Below, in pieces: positions 1 through 5,609 of a stretch of 9,531 nt of DNA (position 1 is the first letter of the stretch; each line of letters starts with the position of its first letter). Source of the stretch: DATEZO01 sp035255485 (GTDB taxonomy: Bacteria > Pseudomonadota > Gammaproteobacteria > Burkholderiales > Burkholderiaceae_D); the NCBI GenBank assembly GCA_035255485.1, contig DATEZO010000078.1, positions 1 to 9,531 on the forward strand. Direction: 5' to 3'. A program made the translations under genes and the position numbers. The notes beneath the pieces are model-generated. The model searched no databases. It saw nothing but the letters and a program-made list of their open reading frames with translations, and was not told the DNA's origin.

Positions 1-92
1 CATACGACCGCCGTTTCGCGCGAAGCCGTATGGCCGGCCTCTGCCATGATGCTGAACGTGTACAGTCGGGTACAACCGGACCCTCACGGTTG

Positions 93-605
93 TTATGCAA
101 TTTGATTGTTGACAGGGTGATGCCGTCGCCAAAGTTGGACAGTCAGAAAGGCGACCAGGAACATATTGCCCGCCAGAACGAGGCCAGCAATCAGTGACGG
201 ACGGTGCAACAGGTGGTTGAATTCAAACGGGATGTAAATCCCCCCCGAAAGGGCCCCAAGCCATTCACCCCAAGCGTAATCGTTCCAGAGCCCGTAGCTT
301 TCCAGCAGTCTCACCGCGATGTAGCCCGACGCCAGAAGAAACAGCGAGTGCAGGTCGGCGCCAGGAAGAATGTTGGCGTAATGCAAGAGTGCCGTCGGAT
401 AAGGGGCTTCTGGATTCAAGTGAAAACGCCCGATCAGCTCGATCGCAAGGCGCCGCACATCGTGATGCATAAGGTCAAGAACACCAATGACGGCCGCAAA
501 CGCCGCAAGACCCTTGATTGCCTCAAAGGCAGCGATTGCATGCAGAGTGCGCCGCATAGCGGAATGTGGAGGAACCACGGCGTGAGTGGGCTTGGAATCA
601 TTCAT
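93..605 (-). CDS. DUF2127-family integral membrane protein
   Basis: A 170-residue protein resembling DUF2127, a family of small bacterial inner-membrane proteins with no established biochemical role. The family pattern is visible: an N-terminal stretch ALHAIAAFEAIKG-like (HAIAAFEAIKG at about residues 22-32) leads into the first hydrophobic segment. Later come a GYIAVRLLESYGLW-type motif (about 94-107) and WGEWLGALSGGIYIPFEF (about 112-129). A final hydrophobic segment (about 139-157) ends in a basic tail, WRRHH. About four membrane segments are expected. The start at 605 has no convincing Shine-Dalgarno sequence. A second Met 17 codons downstream (MRRTLHAIAAFEAIKG) begins just before the conserved part and could be the true start. 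A 7-bp hairpin (72-78 with 87-93) touches the stop codon but has no T-tract. It has no evident operon partner. The family call is good; the function is unknown. Confidence 0.82.
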   Translation of the reverse strand: MNDSKPTHAVVPPHSAMRRTLHAIAAFEAIKGLAAFAAVIGVLDLMHHDVRRLAIELIGRFHLNPEAPYPTALLHYANILPGADLHSLFLLASGYIAVRLLESYGLWNDYAWGEWLGALSGGIYIPFEFNHLLHRPSLIAGLVLAGNMFLVAFLTVQLWRRHHPVNNQIA

Positions 606-964
606 ATTGGGAGAAATCGGTCCATGTCGAGAACCTTTGCGATCAGTCTGACGCTCAGCTTACCGTACCGCAGCTACAAAGAAGGCTGACATCCGGCAAG
701 AACCGGCCACGAGCGGCCACTCACCACAGTTGTCGTGGCGGACGATCGCGTGGGTGCGCTACCCTAAGGAACGCCAATTGCTTAAGAGCGTCCAAATAAA
801 TGAATTGGTTCAGCTCGCAGCATAACCGGATGCGATGCAAGGCGCTTGGCAAGCGGCGAGCAACGCGGCAGCTGGGTCAAGGCATTTATTCAGGCGCTCT
901 AAGAAATCGGTCAGTCTTCATGGTTTTGCGCCATGGACTTCTTATCCTCCGTAGGAGAACGAAA
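606..964. other. Gene-poor interval upstream of the VOC gene
   Basis: About 360 bases separate the divergently placed DUF2127 and VOC genes. The only structured content seen is the inverted-repeat element at 781-903, listed separately. Bases 606-780 contain short GC-rich repeats (CGGCCAC at 704-710 and again at 714-720) but no credible gene and no promoter that stands out. Open frames crossing the region have no ribosome binding site and no recognisable protein sequence. Confidence 0.6.
781..903. repeat. Imperfect long inverted repeat, possible MITE or palindromic intergenic element
   Basis: The left arm begins CTTAAGAGCG, then TCC, then AAATAAATG (781-802). The right arm (883-903), read on the other strand, is CTTAGAGCG, then CCTG, then AATAAATG. 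Similarity continues inward: left TTGGTTCAGCT (805-815) against right TTGACCCAGCT (complement of 869-879). Each arm is therefore about 35 bases with a few mismatches and two small indels, around a core of roughly 50 bases. The core contains a further small hairpin, CGCTT (843-847) with AAGCG (851-855), and a GCTCGC/GCGAGC pair (813-818, 856-861). TAAG occurs at both outer edges (783-786, 900-903), but this is partly forced by the symmetry and is not a safe target-site duplication. It encodes no transposase. Size and layout suggest a MITE or similar non-autonomous element; the family is not identified. Confidence 0.55.
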
Positions 965-1444
965 ATGGTCAGCAAGAACACGATTTGTCTCTGGTTCAAC
1001 GGCACCGCAGTAGACGCCGCGCGGTTCTACGCCGAGACGTTTCCGGACAGCGCGGTGGGAACGATCCATCGCGCGCCCGGCGACTATCCCGCTGGCAAGC
1101 AGGGCGACGTCTTGATGGTCGAGTTCACCGTGATGGGCATTCCTTGTCTCGGCCTGAACGGTGGCCCGGCATTCCAGCACAGCGAGGCTTTCTCCTTCCA
1201 GGTTGCGACCGACGACCAGGCCGAAACCGACCGCTTGTGGAATGCGATTGTCAGCAACGGCGGCCAGGAAAGCGCATGCGGCTGGTGCAAGGACAAGTGG
1301 GGCCTGTCGTGGCAGATCACGCCACGCGCCCTCACTGCCGCGATCGCCGATCCTGACCGCGCGGCGGCCAGGCGCGCTTTCGAGGCGATGATGCAGATGG
1401 AGAAGATCGACATCGCCGCGATCGAAGCGGCCCGGCGCGGTTGA
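965..1444 (+). CDS. PhnB-like VOC superfamily protein (glyoxalase/3-dmu-9_3-mt fold)
   Basis: A 159-residue protein of the PhnB-like branch of the vicinal-oxygen-chelate superfamily, often annotated as a 3-demethylubiquinone-9 3-methyltransferase domain although methyltransferase activity is not established. Visible family signatures are the N-terminal CLWFNGTAVDAARFYAETF (about 8-26), then VMVEFTVMGIPCLGLNGGP-type strands (about 49-67), EAFSFQV (about 73-79), the helix ETDRLWNAIVSNGG (about 85-98) and CGWCKDKWGLSWQITP (about 103-118), followed by a C-terminal helical tail. The start at 965 is preferred because AGGAG lies at 953-957, seven bases upstream. In-frame alternatives at 920 and 800 would add an unrelated basic leader that runs into the inverted-repeat element. 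The substrate cannot be inferred. A short hairpin, GGCGCG/CGCGCC (1434-1450), overlaps the stop in the 18-base gap to the convergent glycosyltransferase and may give weak termination. Confidence 0.85.
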   Translation: MVSKNTICLWFNGTAVDAARFYAETFPDSAVGTIHRAPGDYPAGKQGDVLMVEFTVMGIPCLGLNGGPAFQHSEAFSFQVATDDQAETDRLWNAIVSNGGQESACGWCKDKWGLSWQITPRALTAAIADPDRAAARRAFEAMMQMEKIDIAAIEAARRG

Positions 1445-1462
1445 CGCGCCTTGATCGTCCAA

Positions 1463-2671
1463 CTATTCGTCAATCAATTTTTCAATCGCCATCACAGCCA
1501 TCGCAAGCCCATCCTCCCTGGCCATATTTTCACCCAGCCGAGCGGCCTTTTCCTGAACCTGAGGCTGTTCGACAAAAGCGATTGCCTCGGTCAATGCTCG
1601 AGCATTGATGTGTCCTCCATCCAACGTCGGCGGCGCGATGCCCAGCCTGGCAAGGCGGTCGGCCCAGAAGAACTGGTCACCGGCAAAAGGCACGACAACC
1701 GAAGGCTTGCCGGCACGCGTTGCCGAATGGCTGGTGCCTGATCCACCGTGGTGGATCACGGCGGCAGTTCGCGGGAACAGCCAGTCGTGCGGTGTCGTGC
1801 CGATGCGCAGGATGTTGGCCGGCAAGGCGACTTCGTCCATACCGCTCCAGCCGGGATAGAACAGCGCCCGCCGGCCGGCTAGCGCGGCTATTAGAGCGTC
1901 CAGCGTCCGCGGCGCATCGATGCCCGCCATGCTGCCGAAGCCGATGTAGACCGGGGCTGGACCTGCTTTGAGAAAACCAGCGAGTTCGAGGGGTGGAGAG
2001 AAGTCTCCGGCCGGCGCTGCCCACTGACCGCACAAACGAGCGTGTGACGGCCAGTCGGCAGGTTGCGGCAGAAGGGTCGGCGAGATCCCGTAGAGCATTG
2101 GGTGTTCGGTCGATAGTTTCCGGCACGGCGGCAAACCGGGCAGCGTTGTCCGCGCTTCGTTCAGTGTCTTTTTAAAGGCTTGCCAGACAAGCTGGTTGGT
2201 CAATCTGAGGCTGGCGCGATTGAGCCAGGCCGGCACGCAGCCGGCCGGTAGAAAGGGCGATGGGAATTCGCTCGAAGGCGTCAGCGGAATCATGCTGGTT
2301 CCGATGGTCGGGATGCCCAGGTATTCACCGACCGACAGGCCGACGAAGCCAGCCAGGCCGGAGGTCAGGATGGCATCGCAACCGTGCGCGGCGGCCAGCG
2401 TTTCCGCCATCCAGGCTTTGGTGTTCGCGTTGGTGAGTTGCATCAGCGCTTTTGCTATGCCCTTCGGCCCCCGTTTGGTCCGTTCCGCGAGCAGTTCGCG
2501 GATATCCCCGGACAGCGCCGAGGCCGGCAGGCCGAGTTCATGGGCCGAACTCAACGTTCTCGCATCACCCAAGAGATGGACGTCGGCGCCGGCAAGACGC
2601 AGCGCATGGCTCAGGGCGGCCAGCGGCCGGGTATCGCCCTCGGTACCGTACGTAAGAACCAGCAACTTCAT
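1463..2671 (-). CDS. GT1-family (UGT/MGT-like) glycosyltransferase
   Basis: A 402-residue GT-B fold enzyme of the UDP-glycosyltransferase/macrolide-glycosyltransferase/sterol 3-beta-glucosyltransferase-like group. It should transfer a sugar from a nucleotide-sugar donor to a small, often lipophilic acceptor in the cytoplasm. The N-terminal acceptor-side domain opens with the typical LVLTYGTEGDTRP (about 4-16). The C-terminal donor-binding domain has VYIGFGSMAG (241-250) and the sugar-nucleotide signature HHGGSGTSHSATRAGKP (307-323), followed by VPFAGDQFFWADRL (327-340). There, His308 and the Asp332-Gln333 pair match donor-contacting positions of the family. The length is normal and there is no signal peptide or membrane segment. 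The start at 2671 is backed by GAGAGG (2676-2681, complement strand) four bases upstream. It is divergent from the TetR gene across a 59-bp gap, suggesting regulation by it. The acceptor and sugar are not predictable; detoxification of an inhibitory compound is plausible inference. Confidence 0.88.
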   Translation of the reverse strand: MKLLVLTYGTEGDTRPLAALSHALRLAGADVHLLGDARTLSSAHELGLPASALSGDIRELLAERTKRGPKGIAKALMQLTNANTKAWMAETLAAAHGCDAILTSGLAGFVGLSVGEYLGIPTIGTSMIPLTPSSEFPSPFLPAGCVPAWLNRASLRLTNQLVWQAFKKTLNEARTTLPGLPPCRKLSTEHPMLYGISPTLLPQPADWPSHARLCGQWAAPAGDFSPPLELAGFLKAGPAPVYIGFGSMAGIDAPRTLDALIAALAGRRALFYPGWSGMDEVALPANILRIGTTPHDWLFPRTAAVIHHGGSGTSHSATRAGKPSVVVPFAGDQFFWADRLARLGIAPPTLDGGHINARALTEAIAFVEQPQVQEKAARLGENMAREDGLAMAVMAIEKLIDE

Positions 2672-2686
2672 GATGCCTCTCTATTA

Positions 2687-2707
2687 AAAGTAAACGACGT
2701 ATACTTT
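2687..2707. promoter_or_regulatory. Probable TetR operator: 21-bp near-perfect palindrome
   Basis: In the gap between the divergent glycosyltransferase and TetR genes, AAAGTA (2687-2692) faces TACTTT (2702-2707). Inside that, ACG (2694-2696) faces CGT (2698-2700) around a central A at 2697. Nine of ten base pairs are symmetric, with the only mismatch at 2693/2701. Size, symmetry and location suit a TetR-family dimer. The octamer TATACTTT in its right arm (2700-2707) recurs 17 bases later at 2717-2724. That could be a second half-site or a pair of overlapping -10 elements (TATACT). Binding here would cover promoter DNA for both genes. Confidence 0.6.
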
Positions 2708-2730
2708 ATCATGCCATATACTTTCCCACC

Positions 2731-3360
2731 ATGACGACACACGCTGACCAGGACATTTCCTCCGACGACCAATCCAGCGACCTGCGCCGGCGCAAAAAGA
2801 CGCAGCTGGTGAAACGCATCGCACATGCCGCTGGCGAGTTGTTTCAGAACGATGGCTACACGGCAGTCACGATGGAGCAAATTGCGGCCAGTGCCGAAGT
2901 ATCCAAGCGTACGCTGTACAAGTATTTTTCGGCCAAGGAGGCAATCCTGGCGCATTTGCTGGAGAGCGAGCTGGCGCGCGACTTGGCCGGTTGGGAGTCC
3001 AGGCTCGAGGCCATCACGTCGTTTCGGAAGGGGGCGTCGGCGCTGTTGGCGGAGTCGGCCGCCTGGTGTGAGCGCCACCCGGACTATCTGTTGCCCTATA
3101 TCCGCTACAAGTTCGCAACCTTCGAACCCGCCGCCGACCCCGCCGACGAGCGCGGCATGGTACAAGCCTGGACCGCGCTGATCGCCGCCGGCCAAAGCCA
3201 GGGCGAACTGGATGCGACACGGCCAGCCGGACAATTGGCGATCTATTTTCACTACCTTTATTTCGGCGCGCTGATGCGCTGGATCACTGATCGCCGGCTG
3301 AGTCTGGCACAGGAATTCGAAACAGTGGTCAGCCTGTTCATTGAAGGTACCCGGGCCTGA
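2731..3360 (+). CDS. TetR/AcrR-family transcriptional regulator
   Basis: A 209-residue regulator with the N-terminal TetR DNA-binding domain at about residues 27-75. Helix 1 is RIAHAAGELFQNDGYTAVTM, followed by the helix-turn-helix EQIAASAEVSKRTLYKYF and then SAKEAILAHLLESEL. The remaining residues (about 80-209) are the variable ligand-binding and dimerisation helices, so the inducer cannot be read from sequence. The first 22 residues are a polar, charged tail. The start at 2731 is the only reasonable one, because the next Met lies inside the helix-turn-helix, yet no Shine-Dalgarno sequence precedes it. A TATACT at 2717-2722 would place the transcript start within a base or two of the ATG, so a leaderless message is possible. 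It is likely to repress itself and the divergent glycosyltransferase through the palindrome at 2687-2707. Confidence 0.9.
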   Translation: MTTHADQDISSDDQSSDLRRRKKTQLVKRIAHAAGELFQNDGYTAVTMEQIAASAEVSKRTLYKYFSAKEAILAHLLESELARDLAGWESRLEAITSFRKGASALLAESAAWCERHPDYLLPYIRYKFATFEPAADPADERGMVQAWTALIAAGQSQGELDATRPAGQLAIYFHYLYFGALMRWITDRRLSLAQEFETVVSLFIEGTRA

Positions 3361-3377
3361 AAAAAGCCGAAATTGCT

Positions 3378-3566
3378 CTACGCCTTACGCCCGTACCGGC
3401 AAATGGGTGAGGCAGCCAGTCCTTTCGAGAGCCAAGGCAATGTCAGCAACGTGCATGACACCGGGGGCAATCGAGCGAAAGCCACTGGCAGCTTTGGCTG
3501 AGGATTTGCCAGTGGGTATCCGTCTACGCCGACAGAAGCAATCAAGGTCTCGAGGTCGATATTCAA
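3378..3566 (-). CDS. Doubtful small ORF, 62 aa, TTG start, adjacent to upstream 71-aa ORF
   Basis: This ORF begins at a TTG one base after the stop of the 71-aa minus-strand ORF. A GGAGAGG sequence (complement of about 3571-3577) lies four bases before it, so translational coupling is conceivable. The product starts LNIDLETLIASVGVDGYPL and is then rich in Pro, Leu and Ala. I recognise no family. The better ribosome site is its only support. The same interval is open in other frames, so it may be chance or the remnant of a decayed gene. Confidence 0.2.
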   Translation of the reverse strand: MNIDLETLIASVGVDGYPLANPQPKLPVAFARLPPVSCTLLTLPWLSKGLAASPICRYGRKA

Positions 3567-3567
3567 A

Positions 3568-3783
3568 TCACCTCTCCGGTGAATTCTCTTCGTCCGTTGC
3601 CATGGGAATATGCAGGTCATGTTCTACCTGGCGTATCTCAACGGGCTGATGCTCCTTTACACAATGTTCGACATCCGCGACAGCAAGACAGGCCTCAAAC
3701 GCATCCGCCTTCCATACTGCATCGAATTTATAAATCGTGGAATCCACCTGAACTTCCTTGGTCGTCAAACGAACAGTTGCCAT
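3568..3783 (-). CDS. Small hypothetical protein, 71 aa
   Basis: A 71-residue, soluble, acidic product beginning MATVRLTTKEVQVDSTIYKF and ending DEENSPER. Its amino-acid mix is balanced and protein-like, and codon choice is ordinary. A modest GGTGA lies four bases before the start (complement of 3788-3792). No family is recognised. It converges on the TetR gene and is divergent from csbD. It has two Cys (residues 32 and 42) but no metal-site pattern. The plus-strand frames across it look like shadows. I give it somewhat less than even odds of being expressed. Confidence 0.4.
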   Translation of the reverse strand: MATVRLTTKEVQVDSTIYKFDAVWKADAFEACLAVADVEHCVKEHQPVEIRQVEHDLHIPMATDEENSPER

Positions 3784-3994
3784 TATTCACCATTAAGTAA
3801 GGTTGATAAAAATGAAGGGATACGAACATCAATCGTAGCAATAATTCCTTCAGCAAGCTCTTCAAAGACACGCCTGGTTGGGCCTTCTTAACGCCATTCG
3901 CTCAAATTTTTTGCTCAGTAAATGCACTTTTGAACTATTGCTTAATTTTGTAACCTAATTAAGCATTTATGACAACTTTGGAAAGGAGATACCC
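3784..3994. other. AT-rich leader region upstream of csbD
   Basis: About 210 bases, visibly richer in A and T than the flanking genes, separate the 71-aa ORF from csbD and probably hold divergent promoters. A poly-T stretch (about 3906-3912), several TTGxxx hexamers (TTGCTC at 3911, TTGAAC at 3930) and TAATTA-like sequences (about 3956-3961) are present. None forms a well-spaced promoter that I would call with confidence. A 9-bp inverted repeat within it is listed separately. Confidence 0.5.
3939..3965. promoter_or_regulatory. 9-bp perfect inverted repeat in the csbD leader
   Basis: TGCTTAATT (3939-3947) is followed after nine bases by its exact complement AATTAAGCA (3957-3965). It ends 15 bases before the csbD ribosome binding site, so it could be an operator overlapping the promoter or a hairpin in the 5' leader. 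It has no T-tract consistent with a terminator for either strand. The protein that would bind it is unknown. Confidence 0.4.
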
Positions 3995-4168
3995 ATGAAT
4001 AAGGATCAAGTCAAAGGTACAGTGAAAGACGCCGCCGGCAAAGTGCAGCAAAAGGTCGGCAAAATGACCGGCAGCATGGAACAACAAGCCAAAGGTGTCA
4101 AAAAGCAAGTTGAAGGCAAAACCCAAAAGGCTGTGGGTGACGTGAAAGACGCTATACGGAAGCATTGA
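3995..4168 (+). CDS. CsbD-family stress-associated small protein, 57 aa
   Basis: A 57-residue, Lys/Gly/Gln/Val-rich hydrophilic protein starting MNKDQVKGTVKDAAGKVQQK. The repeated pattern of K-x-x-x-G-K-x-x-x-K-x-G (VKGTVKDAAGKVQQKVGKMTG, then AKGVKKQVEGKTQKAVGDVKD, given here as overlapping parts) is characteristic of the CsbD family. These are abundant proteins often induced by general stress in bacteria; their molecular function is unknown. The start is secure: AAGGAGAT (3983-3990) sits four bases upstream. The gene stands alone, with an AT-rich leader holding an inverted repeat and an intrinsic terminator 25 bases after the stop, so it is probably a monocistronic, highly expressed transcript. 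It is shorter than the usual roughly 60-70 residues but looks complete. Confidence 0.9.
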   Translation: MNKDQVKGTVKDAAGKVQQKVGKMTGSMEQQAKGVKKQVEGKTQKAVGDVKDAIRKH

Positions 4169-4192
4169 CCCACGAAATCCAACATGGCAACC

Positions 4193-4218
4193 AGCCCGCC
4201 AAATGCGGGCTTTTTCTT
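4193..4218 (+). terminator. Intrinsic terminator of csbD
   Basis: AGCCCGC (4193-4199) and GCGGGCT (4205-4211) form a perfect 7-bp GC-rich stem with a 5-base loop, followed directly by TTTTTCTT (4211-4218). It lies 25 bases after the csbD stop codon. Confidence 0.9.
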
Positions 4219-4534
4219 GTCTAGCCCCGAGAAGCCATCGTTAGACTGATCCAGTCGCGACTAACGAGAAGGATTTGTTTTCTTTTCGGAATGAGCCAAT
4301 ATTCGTCCGCAATATAAAAATCCACCTCCAGGAGAGAGAGCGAAACACGAGCCGCACACCAAAATCAAAAATTCCGGTTCAGTAATAAAGGGTTTCCGAC
4401 AACACTGCTTTTCAGGAGCAATAGTAGTAAGCGTCAGCAGTGCAGGCCGGCGGTTGACACATCGAACTTGCATTTCCTGCAGTGTGGCCATTCGGTTCAA
4501 TCTCGAATTTACCGTGTAACGCATTACATGCGGC
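4219..4534. other. Intergenic interval between csbD and the bluB promoter
   Basis: About 315 bases with no gene I can support. A minus-strand frame stays open through it, but its first Met lies inside the riboswitch helix and the product is Cys-rich and unlike any family I know. No hairpin, repeat or RNA signature stands out. A TTGACA at 4454-4459 lacks a matching -10 at normal spacing. Confidence 0.55.
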
Positions 4535-4563
4535 TTGACGCTACTTCGCCTGCCGATTAATAT
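4535..4563 (+). promoter_or_regulatory. Sigma-70 promoter for the bluB-cobT transcript
   Basis: TTGACG (4535-4540) and TAATAT (4558-4563) are separated by exactly 17 bases. The -35 matches consensus at five of six positions and the -10 at four. The predicted start, near 4570, coincides with the first base of riboswitch helix P1, which supports both calls. Confidence 0.7.
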
Positions 4564-4569
4564 TTTGCC

Positions 4570-4738
4570 CGACATCAGCATCCAGGAACACGGTGCAATT
4601 CCGTGGCGGGCCCGCCGCTGTAATCGGGGACGGATGCCGCAAGACCATCACTTGCATGGTCAGTCACTGTCGGAATCATGCGACGGGAAGACGCGGCAAC
4701 ACCGGACGATCCGAAAGCCAGAAGACCTGCTGATGTCG
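4570..4738 (+). ncRNA. Cobalamin riboswitch aptamer upstream of bluB
   Basis: The conserved elements of the cobalamin riboswitch occur in the correct order. GGTGCAATTCCG lies at 4592-4603, CCGCCGCTGTAATCGGGGACG-type core sequence at about 4612-4632 and a GTCACTG-like segment near 4664-4670. The B12 box, AAGCCAGAAGACCTGC, is at 4715-4730. Helix P1 is perfect over 11 pairs: CGACATCAGCA (4570-4580) with TGCTGATGTCG (4728-4738). It should bind adenosyl- or methylcobalamin and lower expression of bluB, and probably cobT. The downstream terminator at 4766-4815 is the likely output. Confidence 0.95.
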
Positions 4739-4751
4739 AACAAATGCAACT

Positions 4752-4772
4752 GAAGCCTATGGCAAGGGCTTC
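4752..4772 (+). promoter_or_regulatory. Candidate antiterminator hairpin of the bluB riboswitch
   Basis: GAAGCC (4752-4757) can pair with GGCTTC (4767-4772). The latter six bases are also the outer 5' arm of the terminator at 4766-4815, so the two structures are mutually exclusive. This is the arrangement expected of a transcriptional switch. How ligand binding selects between them, for example through alternative pairing with the aptamer's 3' side, cannot be settled by eye. Confidence 0.45.
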
Positions 4773-4815
4773 GCTGCTGCGCATGGCTGCGTCGCGGCGA
4801 AGTCCTTTTTCTTTT
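4766..4815 (+). terminator. Riboswitch-controlled intrinsic terminator in the bluB leader
   Basis: GGGCTTCGCTGC (4766-4777) pairs along its full length with GCGGCGAAGTCC (4794-4805), 12 pairs including two G-U wobbles. The stem is prolonged by a small inner helix (CGCA 4780-4783 with TGCG 4788-4791). It is followed by TTTTTCTTTT (4806-4815). It lies between the aptamer and the bluB start, so it is the expression platform and not the end of an upstream gene. Confidence 0.85.
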
Positions 4816-4838
4816 CCGGACCCGAAAGGAACATTCTC

Positions 4839-5609
4839 ATGACCGCAATTCCGGCGCAAGCCGTCCAGGATGTCCACGCCTTTACAACTGAAGCGCGTGA
4901 AGCAATTTATCAAGCAATTTTTTCCCGTCGCGATGTACGCGGCCAGTTCCTGCCGACACCGGTTCCGGATGCGGTGCTCAGCCGCATCCTGACCGCCGCG
5001 CACTACGCACCCTCGGTCGGTTTCATGCAGCCATGGAATTTTCTTGTGGTTCAATCCGATGCAGTCAAGCGCCGCGTGCACGACGCCTTCGCGGTGGCGC
5101 ACGCTGAAGCGGCCGATATGTTTGAGGCCGGCAAGCGCGACGTTTACCGAACCCTCAAGCTGGAAGGCATTATGGAGTCGCCGATCGGAATCTGCATCAC
5201 CTGCGACCGCGAGCGCACCGGTCCGGTGGTGATCGGCCGCACCCACATGAAAACCATGGATCTGTATAGCAGCGTGTGTGCGGTGCAAAACCTGTGGCTG
5301 GCCGCCCGCGCCGAAGGGCTTGGCGTTGGCTGGGTCAGCATTTTCAAACAGGCCGAGCTGCAGCAGGCCTTGGGCATTCCCAGGCACATCACTCTCATCG
5401 CCTATCTGTGCGTCGGTTACGTCAACCACTTCTATGCCAAACCGGAATTGGAAACCGCTGGTTGGCTGCCTCGTCTACCCATTGAAGATCTCGTGTATTT
5501 CGATCAGTGGGGCAAAAGCGGCAACACGCAACCCCTGATCGATCACTTGCGTCGTGATCAGTCCATGGCACAGGAAGCGCGCGCATCGGCAGTGGTGCGG
5601 GCAACCTAG
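4839..5609 (+). CDS. bluB: 5,6-dimethylbenzimidazole synthase BluB
   Basis: A 256-residue flavin-dependent enzyme that fragments reduced FMN with oxygen to give 5,6-dimethylbenzimidazole (DMB), the lower axial ligand of B12. It has the nitroreductase-like fold: IFSRRDVRGQF (27-37), AAHYAPSVGFMQPWNFLVV (53-71), SPIGICITCDRERTGPVVIGR (114-134, in two strands), the helix MDLYSSVCAVQNLWLAARAEGLG (140-162) and GWVSIF (164-169). Asp32 and Ser167, the two residues shown to matter in Sinorhizobium meliloti BluB, fall at identical positions here. About 30 residues at the C-terminus, after FDQWGK, look non-conserved. The start is supported by AAAGGA (4825-4830), eight bases upstream. It is controlled by the preceding riboswitch and terminator and is followed in the same direction by cobT. 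Its product is CobT's substrate. Oxygen dependence implies an aerobic lifestyle. Confidence 0.96.
   Translation: MTAIPAQAVQDVHAFTTEAREAIYQAIFSRRDVRGQFLPTPVPDAVLSRILTAAHYAPSVGFMQPWNFLVVQSDAVKRRVHDAFAVAHAEAADMFEAGKRDVYRTLKLEGIMESPIGICITCDRERTGPVVIGRTHMKTMDLYSSVCAVQNLWLAARAEGLGVGWVSIFKQAELQQALGIPRHITLIAYLCVGYVNHFYAKPELETAGWLPRLPIEDLVYFDQWGKSGNTQPLIDHLRRDQSMAQEARASAVVRAT

Noticed and set aside
72..93. ACAACCG/CGGTTGT hairpin at the end of the DUF2127 gene
   Set aside because: The stem is only seven pairs with an eight-base loop and no T-tract on either strand, so it is not supportable as an intrinsic terminator.
1..105. Open plus-strand frame from the window edge to a TGA at 103-105
   Set aside because: It could be the tail of an upstream gene, but only about 34 codons are visible, a second frame is equally open, and neither resembles a known C-terminus.
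781..903. Integron attC site or CRISPR repeat
   Set aside because: There is no GTTRRRY-type core site, no integrase nearby, and no regularly spaced direct repeats.
911..1473. Minus-strand ORFs of 183 and 129 codons opposite the VOC gene
   Set aside because: The plus strand encodes a recognisable PhnB-like protein with a good ribosome site; the antisense products are Arg/Ala-rich and unlike known families.
3610..3891. Plus-strand ORF of 93 codons
   Set aside because: It is largely antisense to the better-looking 71-aa ORF, has no ribosome site, and its C-terminal part reads through AT-rich leader DNA.
4261..4581. Minus-strand ORF of 106 codons between csbD and bluB
   Set aside because: Its start lies inside riboswitch helix P1 and has no good ribosome site; the product is Cys-rich, of odd composition and unrecognised.
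4535..4753. Plus-strand ORF of 72 codons across the bluB leader
   Set aside because: The interval is fully explained by a promoter and a cobalamin riboswitch.
4575..5429. Minus-strand ORF of 284 codons opposite bluB
   Set aside because: It covers BluB with its conserved Asp32 and Ser167 on the other strand and runs into the riboswitch; it is a shadow frame.
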